Source of the DNA: an uncultured Lachnospiraceae bacterium
Lineage (GTDB): Bacteria; Bacillota; Clostridia; Lachnospirales; Lachnospiraceae
Reading direction: 5' to 3'
Length of the DNA stretch: 64,000 bases
Assembly (NCBI GenBank): GCA_910585345.1
Contig: CAJUDS010000010.1
Location: forward strand, 39,796 to 103,795
The notes under the pieces were generated by a model that saw nothing but the letters and a program-made list of their open reading frames with translations, made no database searches and had not been told where the DNA came from. The position numbers were made by a program, and so were the translations under genes. Of the stretch, positions 42,952 to 52,416 are shown piece after piece (position 1 is the stretch's first letter; every line of letters starts with the position of its first letter).

Positions 42952-43553
42952 GCAAAGTCGCACGTACAGAAGCTTTATGCCGGGCTGCGCCTGCACAGAC
43001 AAAGAAGGCATATACAAAGGAAAACGTTTTTTAGGTATTTGACTAATTTATGCCGCGGAATCGTTCGAATATTCTTTTTGTAAAACGAGTCAAAGTGGAA
43101 ACAGCCGCAGGATTGACAGCTTTCCGTATCTGAGACTTGCCGAAGGATATCTGTATTTTCTTACTGCCCGGCATAAAACCCAGCAGTTCCCGGACAGGGA
43201 GGTCCGGGAAAGGCCTCCCGCGCCCGGATGGCGCGTGTAGGCCGTCTGCGTGGGGAACAAGATGGCGTAAAAACTGTCGGTGTGTAAAATATTTCTCTGT
43301 AGAACACAGGGCAGTTAGAAAATACGATATTCGCAGGCCGGAGCAGATACGGAAACTGTACAATCCTGCGGCTGCTTCATTGTGGCAGTTCAGCCTTACG
43401 ATATTCCACTGATAAAATCATTCTGTATACTGTTTTGTGAGCTGCGCAGATAACAGAATTTGGTTTTGAAACATTTTGTGTGCATTACGTGTGTTGCTTC
43501 TCCGCTGTTTCTACAGGCGCTGCCCGGCATAATTCTTCTGTGCGTGCGACTTT
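42952..43553. repeat. Inverted repeat flanking the B/C spacer
   Basis: CTGCAAAGTCGCACGTACAG at about 42951 reappears inverted (CTGTGCGTGCGACTTTGCAG) near 43531-43553, so the two structured copies belong to longer homologous flanks in head-to-head orientation. No reading frame between them looks coding. Confidence 0.6.
43147..43330 (+). repeat. Palindromic structured element, copy C
   Basis: Arms 43147-43169 and 43309-43330 pair over ~22 bp. Core 43181-43251 contains a 9-bp hairpin (TTCCCGGAC / GTCCGGGAA) and a CGCGCC / GGCGCG hairpin, then GGCCGTCTGCGT. Same orientation as copy A, opposite to B. Confidence 0.85.
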
Positions 43554-43750
43554 GCAGAAACAGAAATTTATGCCGGGCAGCAGCCGGAGAAAAGCAGTTC
43601 TGTATATTCACAAAATTTTTCTTCCTGCACCCGTCCTGCCGCCCGTCCGGAACCCGCGCCTGACTGTTGACTATTCTTTTGAATTTATTTACACTATGAC
43701 AATAAGTCCGGCGTTTATCGTTTTGCAAAGCAGACATGGGAGGGATTACT

Positions 43751-46030
43751 TTGGATTTCGGAAAAAAGAACTATTTTATAAAAAAGAAGGAGCTGCCCCT
43801 GAAAACAGTCTACTATCTTTCCTTCCTGTTTTTTATTGTCATCCCCATACTGGCGGTGCTCAACATTGCGCTTATCACGCTCAACAGAAAATTTAAACAG
43901 CAGGCGCTGGAAAATGTAAGACAGGCGCAGGAAACGATCAGCGCTGAGCTGAAATCCGATATCGATGTGATGTCGATGCGTCTTTCCCATCTGATTTATA
44001 CAAACAACAATGAAATTCTGTCCTATGCCGCCGGTACGGACACAGCGGACGGAAACCGCAGATATGAGTATGAACAGCGGCTGCAGCAGGCAGGCAATCT
44101 GGCGCTGGAGCCTGTCAAAGATATCGTGTCCGTCGGCTTTTACATGAAAGACGGGAAAGAGACCTATATTAAAAACAACATCCGCAGAGCCGATGCAGAT
44201 ATCAAAAAAATGGACTGGTACAGACGCGCACTGCAGAATGCGAACGAAGTCTGTCTCGGCTCCTACGATACGGCATCGGTGAACGATCTCTACATGGGCG
44301 GGAAAAAAGACACCCTGATTCTCGTCTTCGCACTGGCGCCGGATGTGACGACAGACCGTTCCCAAAAAATCGAGATGGTAGCCTTCTACCAGTCTACCGG
44401 TGCAGCCGACCGCATCCGCGAATACAACCGCAATTACTTAAACGGCAAAAACCGCCTCGGCGTCACGTTTATCAAAGATCAGGACGGAAACCCTGTCTTT
44501 TCCACCCTTTTGGAAGATCCGGAATACTTTGGCAGCGGCGACTATACCTGCGTCCGCACGCCGCTGGAATTAAACGATACGGTCTGGTATCTGGAAAGCT
44601 ACATAAAAACAAAGGATCTGACGCTGGAATACTGGCACACGGCCTTGATCGTGCTGATAGCCGCCGTACTCATTCTGGCCCTGGCGGGCTACTATTCAAG
44701 ATATTTTCTGCGCAGCATTGTCGAGCCTGTGGAAGAGATCAGCAGCGGACTGCGGCTGGTGGAGGAAGGGCATCTGCATGTGCGCCTGGCTCCTTCCGGC
44801 CAGTATGAAATACGGAATATGATTCACCAGTTTAACGCCATGGTACGCAGACTGCGGGCGCTGATCGAAGAATATGAAGAACGTATGCACAGCACGGAGA
44901 AAAAGCCCGCCGATTATCTCGCCGCTCTCATGCGGCATGAGATGACGCCTATGGAGGTCAGACAGGCATCCGCGGAATTTTTTGCGGAGCGCTATACGCT
45001 GCTCGGGTTCTGGGTCGAAAGCGCCGGTCCGTCTGAAGGAGAAAATGACCTGGCACCCCGTCTGGAAAGCTGCTTTGAACGCAATCCCATGTATGCGTCC
45101 CGCTGCACCGCCTATATCGAAAAGCCCCATTTCTTTGCCGCGTTTTACCGGATTGTTGAGGAAGACTACAGCGGCCGCGTAACCGGTATGATACGGGAAC
45201 TACAAAAAACCGCGGCAAAAGAACTCGATGTCTCCCTATGGGCCTGCATCGGCAGAGAGGCCTTCGGACCGGAAGCCTTTGTAGAACTGGCGGCGGAAAT
45301 CCGCAATAAAATGTGCCTGCGGCATCTGTACGGCAAAAACGCGGTCGTAAATCTCTCGGAGCAGCAGGAAAGAGACGAAAACCTTCTGCTGCATGCGAAG
45401 CGTTACCAGCGTCTTGCCAATGCGCTTTACACCGCAGACGAAAAAAATATGGCCGAGGAAAAAGAAAGCCTGTTTGCCGGATTTGAAAGCCGAAGCAGGG
45501 ATGAAATGATTGGGGAAACACTGGCAGTCATCCTGGCAGTCGGACAGCGCTTCAGTATGGACAACTCGCGTTTCACAGATATATTCGGCCAGAAATTTGA
45601 CTACCTGGAAAAGATGGAACGCTTTACAGATACGCGGAGCCTGAAACTATGGCTGACAAACTATTTCGCGTGGATCATGGATTACTCGGCGTCCCGGCTG
45701 CGTATTACGGAAACCGACGTGATCGTCCGGGCCAAACGTTATCTGACAGACCACTATGAAGACGCGGATCTGTCGCTGGCAAAAGTCGCGGAATATGTGG
45801 AGTTGAACGAGAAGTACTTTTCCAACTGTTTTACGAAAGAGACAGGGGAAACCTTTTCCTCTTACCTCACCGCTCTGCGCATGCAGAAAGCCCGGGAACT
45901 GTTAAAGACGACCACCTTCAAGGTGTATGAAATATCGGAAATGGCTGGATACCATAATGTGGAGCATTTTAACCGTGTATTCAAAAAAATGAATGGAATC
46001 ACACCCGCCCAGTATAGAAAAACCATGTAA
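43751..46030 (+). CDS. Cache-HAMP-AraC membrane transcriptional regulator
   Basis: About 759 residues. A first membrane helix (SFLFFIVIPILAVLNIALIT), an extracytoplasmic Cache-like sensor (~45-300), a second helix (TALIVLIAAVLILALAGYY), a HAMP linker with PVEEISSGLRLVEEGHL, a cytosolic helical region, and a C-terminal AraC HTH (SLAKVAEYVELNEKYFSNCF and KVYEISEMAGYHNVEHFNRV). This layout is typical of clostridial regulators beside carbohydrate ABC transporters, and it precedes one here. GGGAGGG ends 6 nt before the TTG at 43751, so that start is preferred to the ATG at 43736 lying before the motif. Confidence 0.88.
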   Translation: MDFGKKNYFIKKKELPLKTVYYLSFLFFIVIPILAVLNIALITLNRKFKQQALENVRQAQETISAELKSDIDVMSMRLSHLIYTNNNEILSYAAGTDTADGNRRYEYEQRLQQAGNLALEPVKDIVSVGFYMKDGKETYIKNNIRRADADIKKMDWYRRALQNANEVCLGSYDTASVNDLYMGGKKDTLILVFALAPDVTTDRSQKIEMVAFYQSTGAADRIREYNRNYLNGKNRLGVTFIKDQDGNPVFSTLLEDPEYFGSGDYTCVRTPLELNDTVWYLESYIKTKDLTLEYWHTALIVLIAAVLILALAGYYSRYFLRSIVEPVEEISSGLRLVEEGHLHVRLAPSGQYEIRNMIHQFNAMVRRLRALIEEYEERMHSTEKKPADYLAALMRHEMTPMEVRQASAEFFAERYTLLGFWVESAGPSEGENDLAPRLESCFERNPMYASRCTAYIEKPHFFAAFYRIVEEDYSGRVTGMIRELQKTAAKELDVSLWACIGREAFGPEAFVELAAEIRNKMCLRHLYGKNAVVNLSEQQERDENLLLHAKRYQRLANALYTADEKNMAEEKESLFAGFESRSRDEMIGETLAVILAVGQRFSMDNSRFTDIFGQKFDYLEKMERFTDTRSLKLWLTNYFAWIMDYSASRLRITETDVIVRAKRYLTDHYEDADLSLAKVAEYVELNEKYFSNCFTKETGETFSSYLTALRMQKARELLKTTTFKVYEISEMAGYHNVEHFNRVFKKMNGITPAQYRKTM

Positions 46031-46045
46031 TCCATGGTTTTTCTT
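46018..46045 (+). terminator. Intrinsic terminator overlapping the AraC-gene stop
   Basis: AAAAACCATG / CATGGTTTTT (46018-46027 with 46033-46042) with a 5-nt loop that contains the stop codon, followed by a T-rich tail. It separates the regulator from the ABC operon. Confidence 0.82.
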
Positions 46046-46239
46046 ACGTTTGATCATAAAATCTGCCGATAGATCAAGGAATCATGTTACGGCGAACTGA
46101 AAAAATATCAAGAAATCTGAAAAAAAGAAATGGAAGCCCGGTGCGGGAAACTGCTATGCTTACGGCACAACAACAAACAGTCCGGCCGGACCAGTGATCT
46201 CTGCGCCAGCAGAAATCAAAAATTTAAGGAGGAACCTGA

Positions 46240-47613
46240 ATGAAAAAGAAAATGATTGCATCCGTGCTTGCATGTATCATGGCAGCGTCCATGATCGGCG
46301 GGTGCGGAAGCACACAAACAGCAGAAACAGAAACAGGAACAGACGCAGCAGCCGACGCACCTGCAGCGTCTTCGGACACGCAGACGCCCGCTTCCAGCGA
46401 AGAATTGAGCGGCACACTTACCTTTGCCATCTGGGATAATAATCTGAATGACTTTATCGAAGAGAATGATATGGTAGGCAGATTCCAGGAACAGTATCCG
46501 AATGTGGATATCGAAGTGGAAAAAATCAAGGATGATTCGGAATACTGGAACGCCATGAAGATGAGAGCTTCCGCCAACCAGCTTCCTGACGTCATGTTCA
46601 ATAAGACATTTACGCTGGCCCGCTTTAAAGACTATCTGATCGACCTTTCCGCCACACAAGCATGCGCAAACAATGAACTGGCATCCGGCTATGCGCTGGA
46701 CGGCAAAGTGCTCGGCATCCCCATGACCTCCGGCTATGAATATGTATACTACTGGAAAGATATGTTTCAGGAAGCCGGTGTGGAAGTACCCACTACCTGG
46801 GGCGAATTTGAGGAAGCAGCCAAAAAGCTGCAGGATTATTACGGAAAAGACAACCCTGATTTCATGGCGATCGCCTGCGGCCTGAAAGACGAGTGGCCGG
46901 ATTATCCTTATATGGAGTTCATGCCCGCGCTGGAATCCGCAAACGGCCAGAACTGGAACAGCATGGCTGCCCAGGACGCTCCCTTTGCCGCAGATTCCGA
47001 TATCAGCAAAGCCTACCACAAAGTATATGACCTGTTCACCTCCGGCGTACTTGGAAAAGACCCGCTTGGACTCGGCAATGATCAGGTAACTTCCCTGTTT
47101 GCCGCCAAAAATGCGGCAATTATCGCCCTCGGCGACTGGGGTCTGCAGAATATCCAGAATGGAACGGACGACATCTCACAGCTTGGAACTTTCTACCTTC
47201 CTGCCAGAGATTCCGCATCGGATCCCTATAACGTTATCGTACAGGGAGACTCTTTCATGGGTGTAACGACACATTCCAAAAACCAGGAAGCAGCTATCGC
47301 TTTTGTCGAATGGTTCTATTCCGACGCCTGGTATCCTGATTATATCAACTATGTATCCTCCGCGTCTTCCATGACAAATTTCCCGAAAGAAAAGGATCCG
47401 ATCCTAGCAGAATCCGATACGCTCTGCCCTGACAAAGTTCTCGTCATGTATGACGGCGGCGGAGATGATTTCACTGCCATCCAGAATGAGACGACCTTTG
47501 ATTATAAAAAACTGGGCGCCCAAATGATGACCGACGGTTTTGACCTCGATGCAGCTTTGGAAGAGCTGAACACAAAATGGGCTGCCGCAAGGACAAAACT
47601 TGGTATCCAGTAA
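46240..47613 (+). CDS. Sugar ABC transporter substrate-binding lipoprotein
   Basis: A 457-residue type-1 extracellular solute-binding protein (family SBP_bac_1). Lipobox MIGGC with Cys22, then a Thr/Ala/Glu/Ser-rich linker to ~55. Segments FQEQYPNVDIEVEKIKDDSE, YYWKDMFQEAGVEVPTTWGE and IVQGDSFMGVTTHSKNQEAA are characteristic of oligosaccharide binders. AAGGAGG precedes the ATG. Followed by permeases and a beta-galactosidase, so a galactoside is a reasonable substrate guess. Confidence 0.9.
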   Translation: MKKKMIASVLACIMAASMIGGCGSTQTAETETGTDAAADAPAASSDTQTPASSEELSGTLTFAIWDNNLNDFIEENDMVGRFQEQYPNVDIEVEKIKDDSEYWNAMKMRASANQLPDVMFNKTFTLARFKDYLIDLSATQACANNELASGYALDGKVLGIPMTSGYEYVYYWKDMFQEAGVEVPTTWGEFEEAAKKLQDYYGKDNPDFMAIACGLKDEWPDYPYMEFMPALESANGQNWNSMAAQDAPFAADSDISKAYHKVYDLFTSGVLGKDPLGLGNDQVTSLFAAKNAAIIALGDWGLQNIQNGTDDISQLGTFYLPARDSASDPYNVIVQGDSFMGVTTHSKNQEAAIAFVEWFYSDAWYPDYINYVSSASSMTNFPKEKDPILAESDTLCPDKVLVMYDGGGDDFTAIQNETTFDYKKLGAQMMTDGFDLDAALEELNTKWAAARTKLGIQ

Positions 47614-47650
47614 ACAGCCCGCACAGCGGAAAGGATCCTGCCACGCAGGA

Positions 47651-47668
47651 TTCGCCGCCTGCGGCGGC
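47651..47668 (+). other. Intercistronic hairpin after binding protein
   Basis: CGCCGCCTGCGGCGGCG, preceded by a second small inverted repeat (ATCCTGC / GCAGGAT, 47634-47653). No T-run follows; likely protects the binding-protein mRNA. Confidence 0.55.
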
Positions 47669-47719
47669 GCTTTCCCCGCTGCCGCAGCGTGGGCCTGCCT
47701 ATCTTACCGGGAGGTAGTT

Positions 47720-48619
47720 ATGAGTCAATTACATAAAAAAAGGAAACAGTTTATCATTCTGTCGCTGATCGTTCCGATGCTTCTCCTGATCGCCTTTGTC
47801 GTCTTTCCCGCCATCGACCTGTTCCGCATGAGCTTTACGAGCTGGGACGGTTACTCACCGGTAAAAGAATTTAACGGCATCAGCAATTATATCGCACTGT
47901 TTCAAAACGAAGATCTATGGCTTTCCCTGAAAAACAATGCCGTTTATTTTTTTGTCCATCTGTTTATGATTGTGGTGGAGCTTGCCTTCGCGGTCCTGCT
48001 GACAGGAAAGCTGCGGGCCGCAAAATTTTATAAGACAATGGTTTTCATGCCCTATATTATCAACGGAGTCGCCATCTCCTATGCTTTCTCCTATTTTTTC
48101 TCCCCGATCAACGGTGCGTTTGACGCCATTCTGGGGACAGTGCATCTGGAGGCATTGATCAGAAGCTGGCTGTCCGACCCTAAAATCGTGAATTTTGTGC
48201 TTGCCTTTGTATCCCTGTGGCGGTTTTCCGGCTATCACATCATCCTCTTCATGGCAGCGCTGCAGTCCGTTCCCCAGGATATTCTGGAATCGGCAAGGGT
48301 GGACGGCGCCAATACCTGGCAGCTCTTTCGATACGTGCAGATTCCCGCCATTATGCTGATGGTGGATTTCGTACTGTTTGACAATATCAGGGGCGCGCTT
48401 CAGGTATTTGATATTCCGTTCGTTATGACTGCGGGTGGTCCGGGCTACGCCTCTTCCACCTTTACTTTATATACCATTAAAACTGCCTTTACCTTTTCCA
48501 ATTTCGGCCTCGCTTCCACGATGGCCGTGGCGATTATGGTAATGATCATTCTGATCTATCTCATCCAGAATAACCTCATTCACGGGCTGATTTTAAAGGA
48601 CAGGAGGAAGGAAGCATGA
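47720..48619 (+). CDS. Sugar ABC transporter permease (MalF/UgpA type)
   Basis: A 299-residue permease with six hydrophobic helices and the EAA motif ESARVDGANTWQLFRYVQIP that contacts the ATPase. GGGAGG precedes the ATG at 47720. No dedicated ATPase is present, so it probably uses a shared MsmX/MsiK-type ATPase encoded elsewhere. Confidence 0.92.
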   Translation: MSQLHKKRKQFIILSLIVPMLLLIAFVVFPAIDLFRMSFTSWDGYSPVKEFNGISNYIALFQNEDLWLSLKNNAVYFFVHLFMIVVELAFAVLLTGKLRAAKFYKTMVFMPYIINGVAISYAFSYFFSPINGAFDAILGTVHLEALIRSWLSDPKIVNFVLAFVSLWRFSGYHIILFMAALQSVPQDILESARVDGANTWQLFRYVQIPAIMLMVDFVLFDNIRGALQVFDIPFVMTAGGPGYASSTFTLYTIKTAFTFSNFGLASTMAVAIMVMIILIYLIQNNLIHGLILKDRRKEA

Positions 48620-49449
48620 CAAAAAGAACGCTAACACAAATCGCAAAGCAGGTTATCTGCCTGTGTATGGTGGCAGTCGTGCTGGCGCCGATTCTCCTTA
48701 CGCTGTTCGCGGCGCTGAAAACCAAGGCCGACATGGCGGTCACCTCACCGCTGCTGCTGCCTTCTCCCGACCGGATCACCTTTGAGAACTTCACAGATGT
48801 CCTGACGGATAAATATTTATTGCTCGGCTTTAAAAATACGGGTATTATATTAATCGTCTCTCTCTTTTTCAATGTGATGTTCGGCACCATCACAGCCTTC
48901 ATCATAGAGAGATTTGAGTTCCGTGGGAAAAAAGCGGTCGTAGGACTGTTTTTCATGGGTATGCTGATTCCCACGTTTGTAACGGAAATTGCCAGATTCC
49001 AGGTCATTCAGGGACTGCATCTCTATAACACGATCTGGGCGCCGATCGTAATTTATGTGGCGTCAGACCTGATGCAGCTCTATATCTACCGGCAGTTTAT
49101 ATCCGGACTGCCAAAGGCTCTGGACGAGGCGGCGCTTCTGGACGGCTGTTCTTATTTCGGCCTCTTTGTGAGAATTATCTTCCCGCTTCTTGCGCCTGCC
49201 ACGGCAACCGTCTGCATTATCAAAGCAATCAACATCATCAACGACATGTACATCCCCTACCTGTATATGCCCAAAAATAAACTGCGCACCCTGACCACCT
49301 TTCTGATGAATTATGCCAATGCCCAGCAGGGTTCCTGGCAGACGCTGGCGGCAGGCATTATCGTCATTATGATCCCTACCATCGCGATCTACATCTTCTT
49401 CCAGAAATACATCCTGGCCGGTGTGGCGGCAGGCGCAGTCAAAGAATAG
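48616..49449 (+). CDS. Sugar ABC transporter permease (MalG/UgpE type)
   Basis: A 277-residue permease overlapping its partner by 4 nt. The EAA motif is DEAALLDGCSYFGLFVRIIF and the N-terminus has the usual cytosolic start followed by a first helix with LAPILLTLFAALKTKADMAV. Second half of the heterodimeric channel. Confidence 0.92.
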   Translation: MTKRTLTQIAKQVICLCMVAVVLAPILLTLFAALKTKADMAVTSPLLLPSPDRITFENFTDVLTDKYLLLGFKNTGIILIVSLFFNVMFGTITAFIIERFEFRGKKAVVGLFFMGMLIPTFVTEIARFQVIQGLHLYNTIWAPIVIYVASDLMQLYIYRQFISGLPKALDEAALLDGCSYFGLFVRIIFPLLAPATATVCIIKAINIINDMYIPYLYMPKNKLRTLTTFLMNYANAQQGSWQTLAAGIIVIMIPTIAIYIFFQKYILAGVAAGAVKE

Positions 49450-49458
49450 GAGCAGTCT

Positions 49459-51363
49459 ATGAACGCAGACATCAGATGGCTGGACGACCCGGAAGTCTTT
49501 CAGGTCGGCCGGCTCCCGGCACACAGCGACCATATGTTTTATAGGAACATGGAAGAAATGGACAGCGGTAAAAATTCGCTTTGCCAGTCCCTCGACGGGA
49601 TCTGGCAGTTCCGCTACTCTGCCAACGCCATGAGCCGTCCGGCAGATTTTTTCCGGCCGCAGTACGACGCGGCGGATTTCGAAGAGATTCCCGTCCCCTG
49701 CCATATCGAGATGGCAGGCTATGACAAAATCCACTATATCAATACGATGTACCCATGGGAGGGACATCTCTACCGACGGCCGGCTTACAGCCTTCCCGCA
49801 GCAGACAGCCAAAAAGGCATGTTCAGCCGGGCGCACTACAATCCGGTCGGCTCCTACCGGAAAACATTCGACCTTGCAAAAGGGCTCTGCGGAAAACAGG
49901 TTGTCATTTGTTTCGAAGGCGTGGAACAGGCCATGTATCTGTGGCTGAACGGACAGTTCGTCGGATACGCGGAAGACAGCTTTACCCCTTCGGAATTTGA
50001 CCTCACGCCGTATCTGCGGGAAAAAGACAATCTGCTGGCCGTGGAGGTACACAAACGCAGCACGGCCGCTTTTCTCGAAGACCAGGACTTTTTCCGTTTC
50101 TTCGGTATCTTCCGCAGCGTAACCCTGTATGCCAGACCCCCGCTGCACGTACAGGATCTGTGGACAAAACCAAGGCTCCTCCCGGACGGAACCGGAACGC
50201 TTGGCATCGAGCTGAAGCTCTCTATAGCCGAAAAGATGTCCGGCAGTGTCCGTCTCTCTCTGACGGACACTGAAGGCCGGGAACTACTGGTACATGAATT
50301 TTCCATCCCGGGAAACTGTTACCAGGAAGCGCATTATGTCATGACACAGCAGCCACTTGGCCCCGTGACCCCATGGAACCACAGACATCCCGCTCTCTAC
50401 CGGCTCTGTTTGCGGCTCTATGACGCGGCGGGTTCCCTTGTAGAAGCCGTCCCCTGTGACATCGGATTTAGGCAGCTGGAAATCATAGACAACGTGATCC
50501 GTCTCAACGGAGAACGGCTGATCCTAAACGGCGTTAACCGCCATGAATGGAGCGCCCGGCACGGCCGCTGCATCGGACCGGAGCTTATGGAACAAGATAT
50601 CCGGATTCTGCTGCAAAATCATATTAACGCCGTACGCACCTGTCATTATCCCAATCAGCTTCTCTGGTATAGGCTCTGCGATCAAAACGGCGTCTACCTG
50701 ATGGCGGAGGCCAACCTGGAATCACACGGAAGCTGGCAGAAAATGGGGGCTGTGGAACCGTCCTGGAATATACCGGGCAGTCTGCCCCAATGGGAAGCGG
50801 CGGCGCTGGACCGCATTCAAAGCAATTTTGAATGGTTGAAAAACCACCCTTCCATTCTGTTCTGGTCTCTTGGAAACGAGTCCTATGCCGGGGATGTACT
50901 CAGGAAAGCAAATGCATGGCTGAAAAACCGGGACGACAGCCGTCTCGTACATTATGAAGGCGTTTTCCAGAACAGGGACTATGCGGACAGCATATCGGAT
51001 GTGGAAAGCCGGATGTATGCGCCGCCAGCAGACGTACGGGCCTATCTGGAAAACAATCCGCAAAAGCCGTTCCTGCTGTGTGAATATATGCACAGTATGG
51101 GCAATTCCCTCGGCGGTATGGGATCCTATATGGAGCTGCTGGAACAATACGAGAGCTTTCAGGGCGGATTTATCTGGGACTTGATCGATCAGGCGCTTTG
51201 GGTGGCAGATGAGGTTAGCGGCCGGCCGGTACTGCGCTACGGAGGTGATTTTGACGACCGTCCCTCGGATTATGCCTTCTCCGGAAACGGCATTCTCTTC
51301 GCGGACCGGACAGAAAAGCCTGCCATGCAGGAAGTGAGGTATTATTATGGGAAATACAAATAA
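49459..51363 (+). CDS. lacL: Beta-galactosidase large subunit (GH2, LacL-like)
   Basis: A 634-residue GH2 enzyme with an N-terminal sugar-binding/jelly-roll part (PVPCHIEMAGYDKIHYINTM), immunoglobulin-like middle (RLNGERLILNGVNRHEWS) and a TIM barrel. The acid/base is Glu474 in SLGNES and the nucleophile Glu542 in LLCEYMHSMGNS. It stops after the barrel, lacking the C-terminal domains of LacZ, which are supplied by the next gene. Cytosolic, no signal peptide. GGAG precedes the ATG by 9 nt; it follows the permease by 9 nt. Confidence 0.93.
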   Translation: MNADIRWLDDPEVFQVGRLPAHSDHMFYRNMEEMDSGKNSLCQSLDGIWQFRYSANAMSRPADFFRPQYDAADFEEIPVPCHIEMAGYDKIHYINTMYPWEGHLYRRPAYSLPAADSQKGMFSRAHYNPVGSYRKTFDLAKGLCGKQVVICFEGVEQAMYLWLNGQFVGYAEDSFTPSEFDLTPYLREKDNLLAVEVHKRSTAAFLEDQDFFRFFGIFRSVTLYARPPLHVQDLWTKPRLLPDGTGTLGIELKLSIAEKMSGSVRLSLTDTEGRELLVHEFSIPGNCYQEAHYVMTQQPLGPVTPWNHRHPALYRLCLRLYDAAGSLVEAVPCDIGFRQLEIIDNVIRLNGERLILNGVNRHEWSARHGRCIGPELMEQDIRILLQNHINAVRTCHYPNQLLWYRLCDQNGVYLMAEANLESHGSWQKMGAVEPSWNIPGSLPQWEAAALDRIQSNFEWLKNHPSILFWSLGNESYAGDVLRKANAWLKNRDDSRLVHYEGVFQNRDYADSISDVESRMYAPPADVRAYLENNPQKPFLLCEYMHSMGNSLGGMGSYMELLEQYESFQGGFIWDLIDQALWVADEVSGRPVLRYGGDFDDRPSDYAFSGNGILFADRTEKPAMQEVRYYYGKYK

Positions 51364-52351
51364 AGAGCGCTGCGGACACGAACCGCTGCGCATCGTTTAC
51401 GGCGACGCCACGCTTGGCGTCCACGGAAACTGCGTCGGGAACGAATTTCATTATATCTTCTCCTATGCGGCAGGCGGCATGGAATCCCTCGTATCAGGCG
51501 GCATGGAATGGCTGTACCGACCGCCCCGTCCCTGTTTCTGGCGGGCTTCCACAGACAACGACCGCGGAAACGGGTTTCCGTTCCAAAGCGGCATGTGGTA
51601 TGCCGCCGACCATTTTCTCCGCTGCGTGCATATCGCCGTCTCCATCGACGGTAATGCGATCCCCTTCCCGTCGGCGCCGGAAAATAACCGTTATACGCCA
51701 AACGAAACGGCCGGGCAGGCGGAAATCACTTATACCTATGAGACACCGACTGTTCCCGCCGCTGTCGTGACTGTCCGCTACCGCGTGCGTGACAATGGCA
51801 GCATACAGGTGGATGTGCGGTATCACGGACAAGAAGGGCTGCCCCAGCTACCGGTGTTTGGCATGCGTTTTATCATGCCCACCTGCGCTGACGGTTATGT
51901 CTATGAGGGACTGTCGGGAGAGACTTATCCCGACCGGATGGCAGGCGGCATCCCCGGCACATACACAGTGAAAGGACTTCCCGTCACGCCCTATCTGGTG
52001 CCCCAGGACTGCGGCATGCACATGCATACCGCCTGGGTTGAAGTGCGCAGAAGCAGCGTCCTTTGCAACTGCTCCAAACCTGTCCCTCCCGCCGTGCTCC
52101 GGTTTCGCGCCAAAAGCAGTCATCCCTTTGCGTTTTCCTGCCTGCCCTATACCGCGGCAGAACTCGAAAACGCTGCCCACCAGGAGGAACTGCCGCTGCC
52201 AAGGCGAACCGTGCTTGGCATCTATGGCGCAGTCAGAGGCGTTGGCGGCATTGACAGTTGGGGAAGCGATGTCGAGCCACGCTGGCAGATCAGCGCTGAA
52301 AAAGAGATCTCATACCAGTTCTATATCGACGGTCCGTCAGAAAATCCGTAA
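51347..52351 (+). CDS. lacM: Beta-galactosidase small subunit (LacM-like)
   Basis: A 334-residue protein matching the C-terminal part (Bgal small chain, PF02929) of LacZ: GMEWLYRPPRPCFWRASTDN and DRGNGF, YLVPQDCGMHMHTAWVEVRR and the closing CDVEPRW-like GSDVEPRW. It overlaps lacL by 17 nt in another frame, as in the lactic-acid-bacterial lacLM pairs, so both chains are needed for activity. Confidence 0.92.
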   Translation: MGNTNKERCGHEPLRIVYGDATLGVHGNCVGNEFHYIFSYAAGGMESLVSGGMEWLYRPPRPCFWRASTDNDRGNGFPFQSGMWYAADHFLRCVHIAVSIDGNAIPFPSAPENNRYTPNETAGQAEITYTYETPTVPAAVVTVRYRVRDNGSIQVDVRYHGQEGLPQLPVFGMRFIMPTCADGYVYEGLSGETYPDRMAGGIPGTYTVKGLPVTPYLVPQDCGMHMHTAWVEVRRSSVLCNCSKPVPPAVLRFRAKSSHPFAFSCLPYTAAELENAAHQEELPLPRRTVLGIYGAVRGVGGIDSWGSDVEPRWQISAEKEISYQFYIDGPSENP

Positions 52352-52359
52352 AAACAGGT

Positions 52360-52388
52360 AAAAGCCCCGCCGTTAGGACGGGGCTTTT
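52360..52388. terminator. Bidirectional intrinsic terminator
   Basis: AAAAGCCCCG / CGGGGCTTTT (52360-52369 with 52379-52388) between convergent lacM and the HAD gene; A-run on one side, T-run on the other. Confidence 0.9.
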
Positions 52389-52416
52389 GACAGGTAACAA
52401 AACATGCTCCCCTTTG

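Noticed and set aside
42623..43750. Possible retron or reverse-transcriptase locus around palindromic copies B and C
   Set aside because: No reverse transcriptase or any credible gene is present next to the element.
49063..50148. Leftward 361-codon frame opposite the permease and lacL
   Set aside because: Antisense to two well-supported genes.
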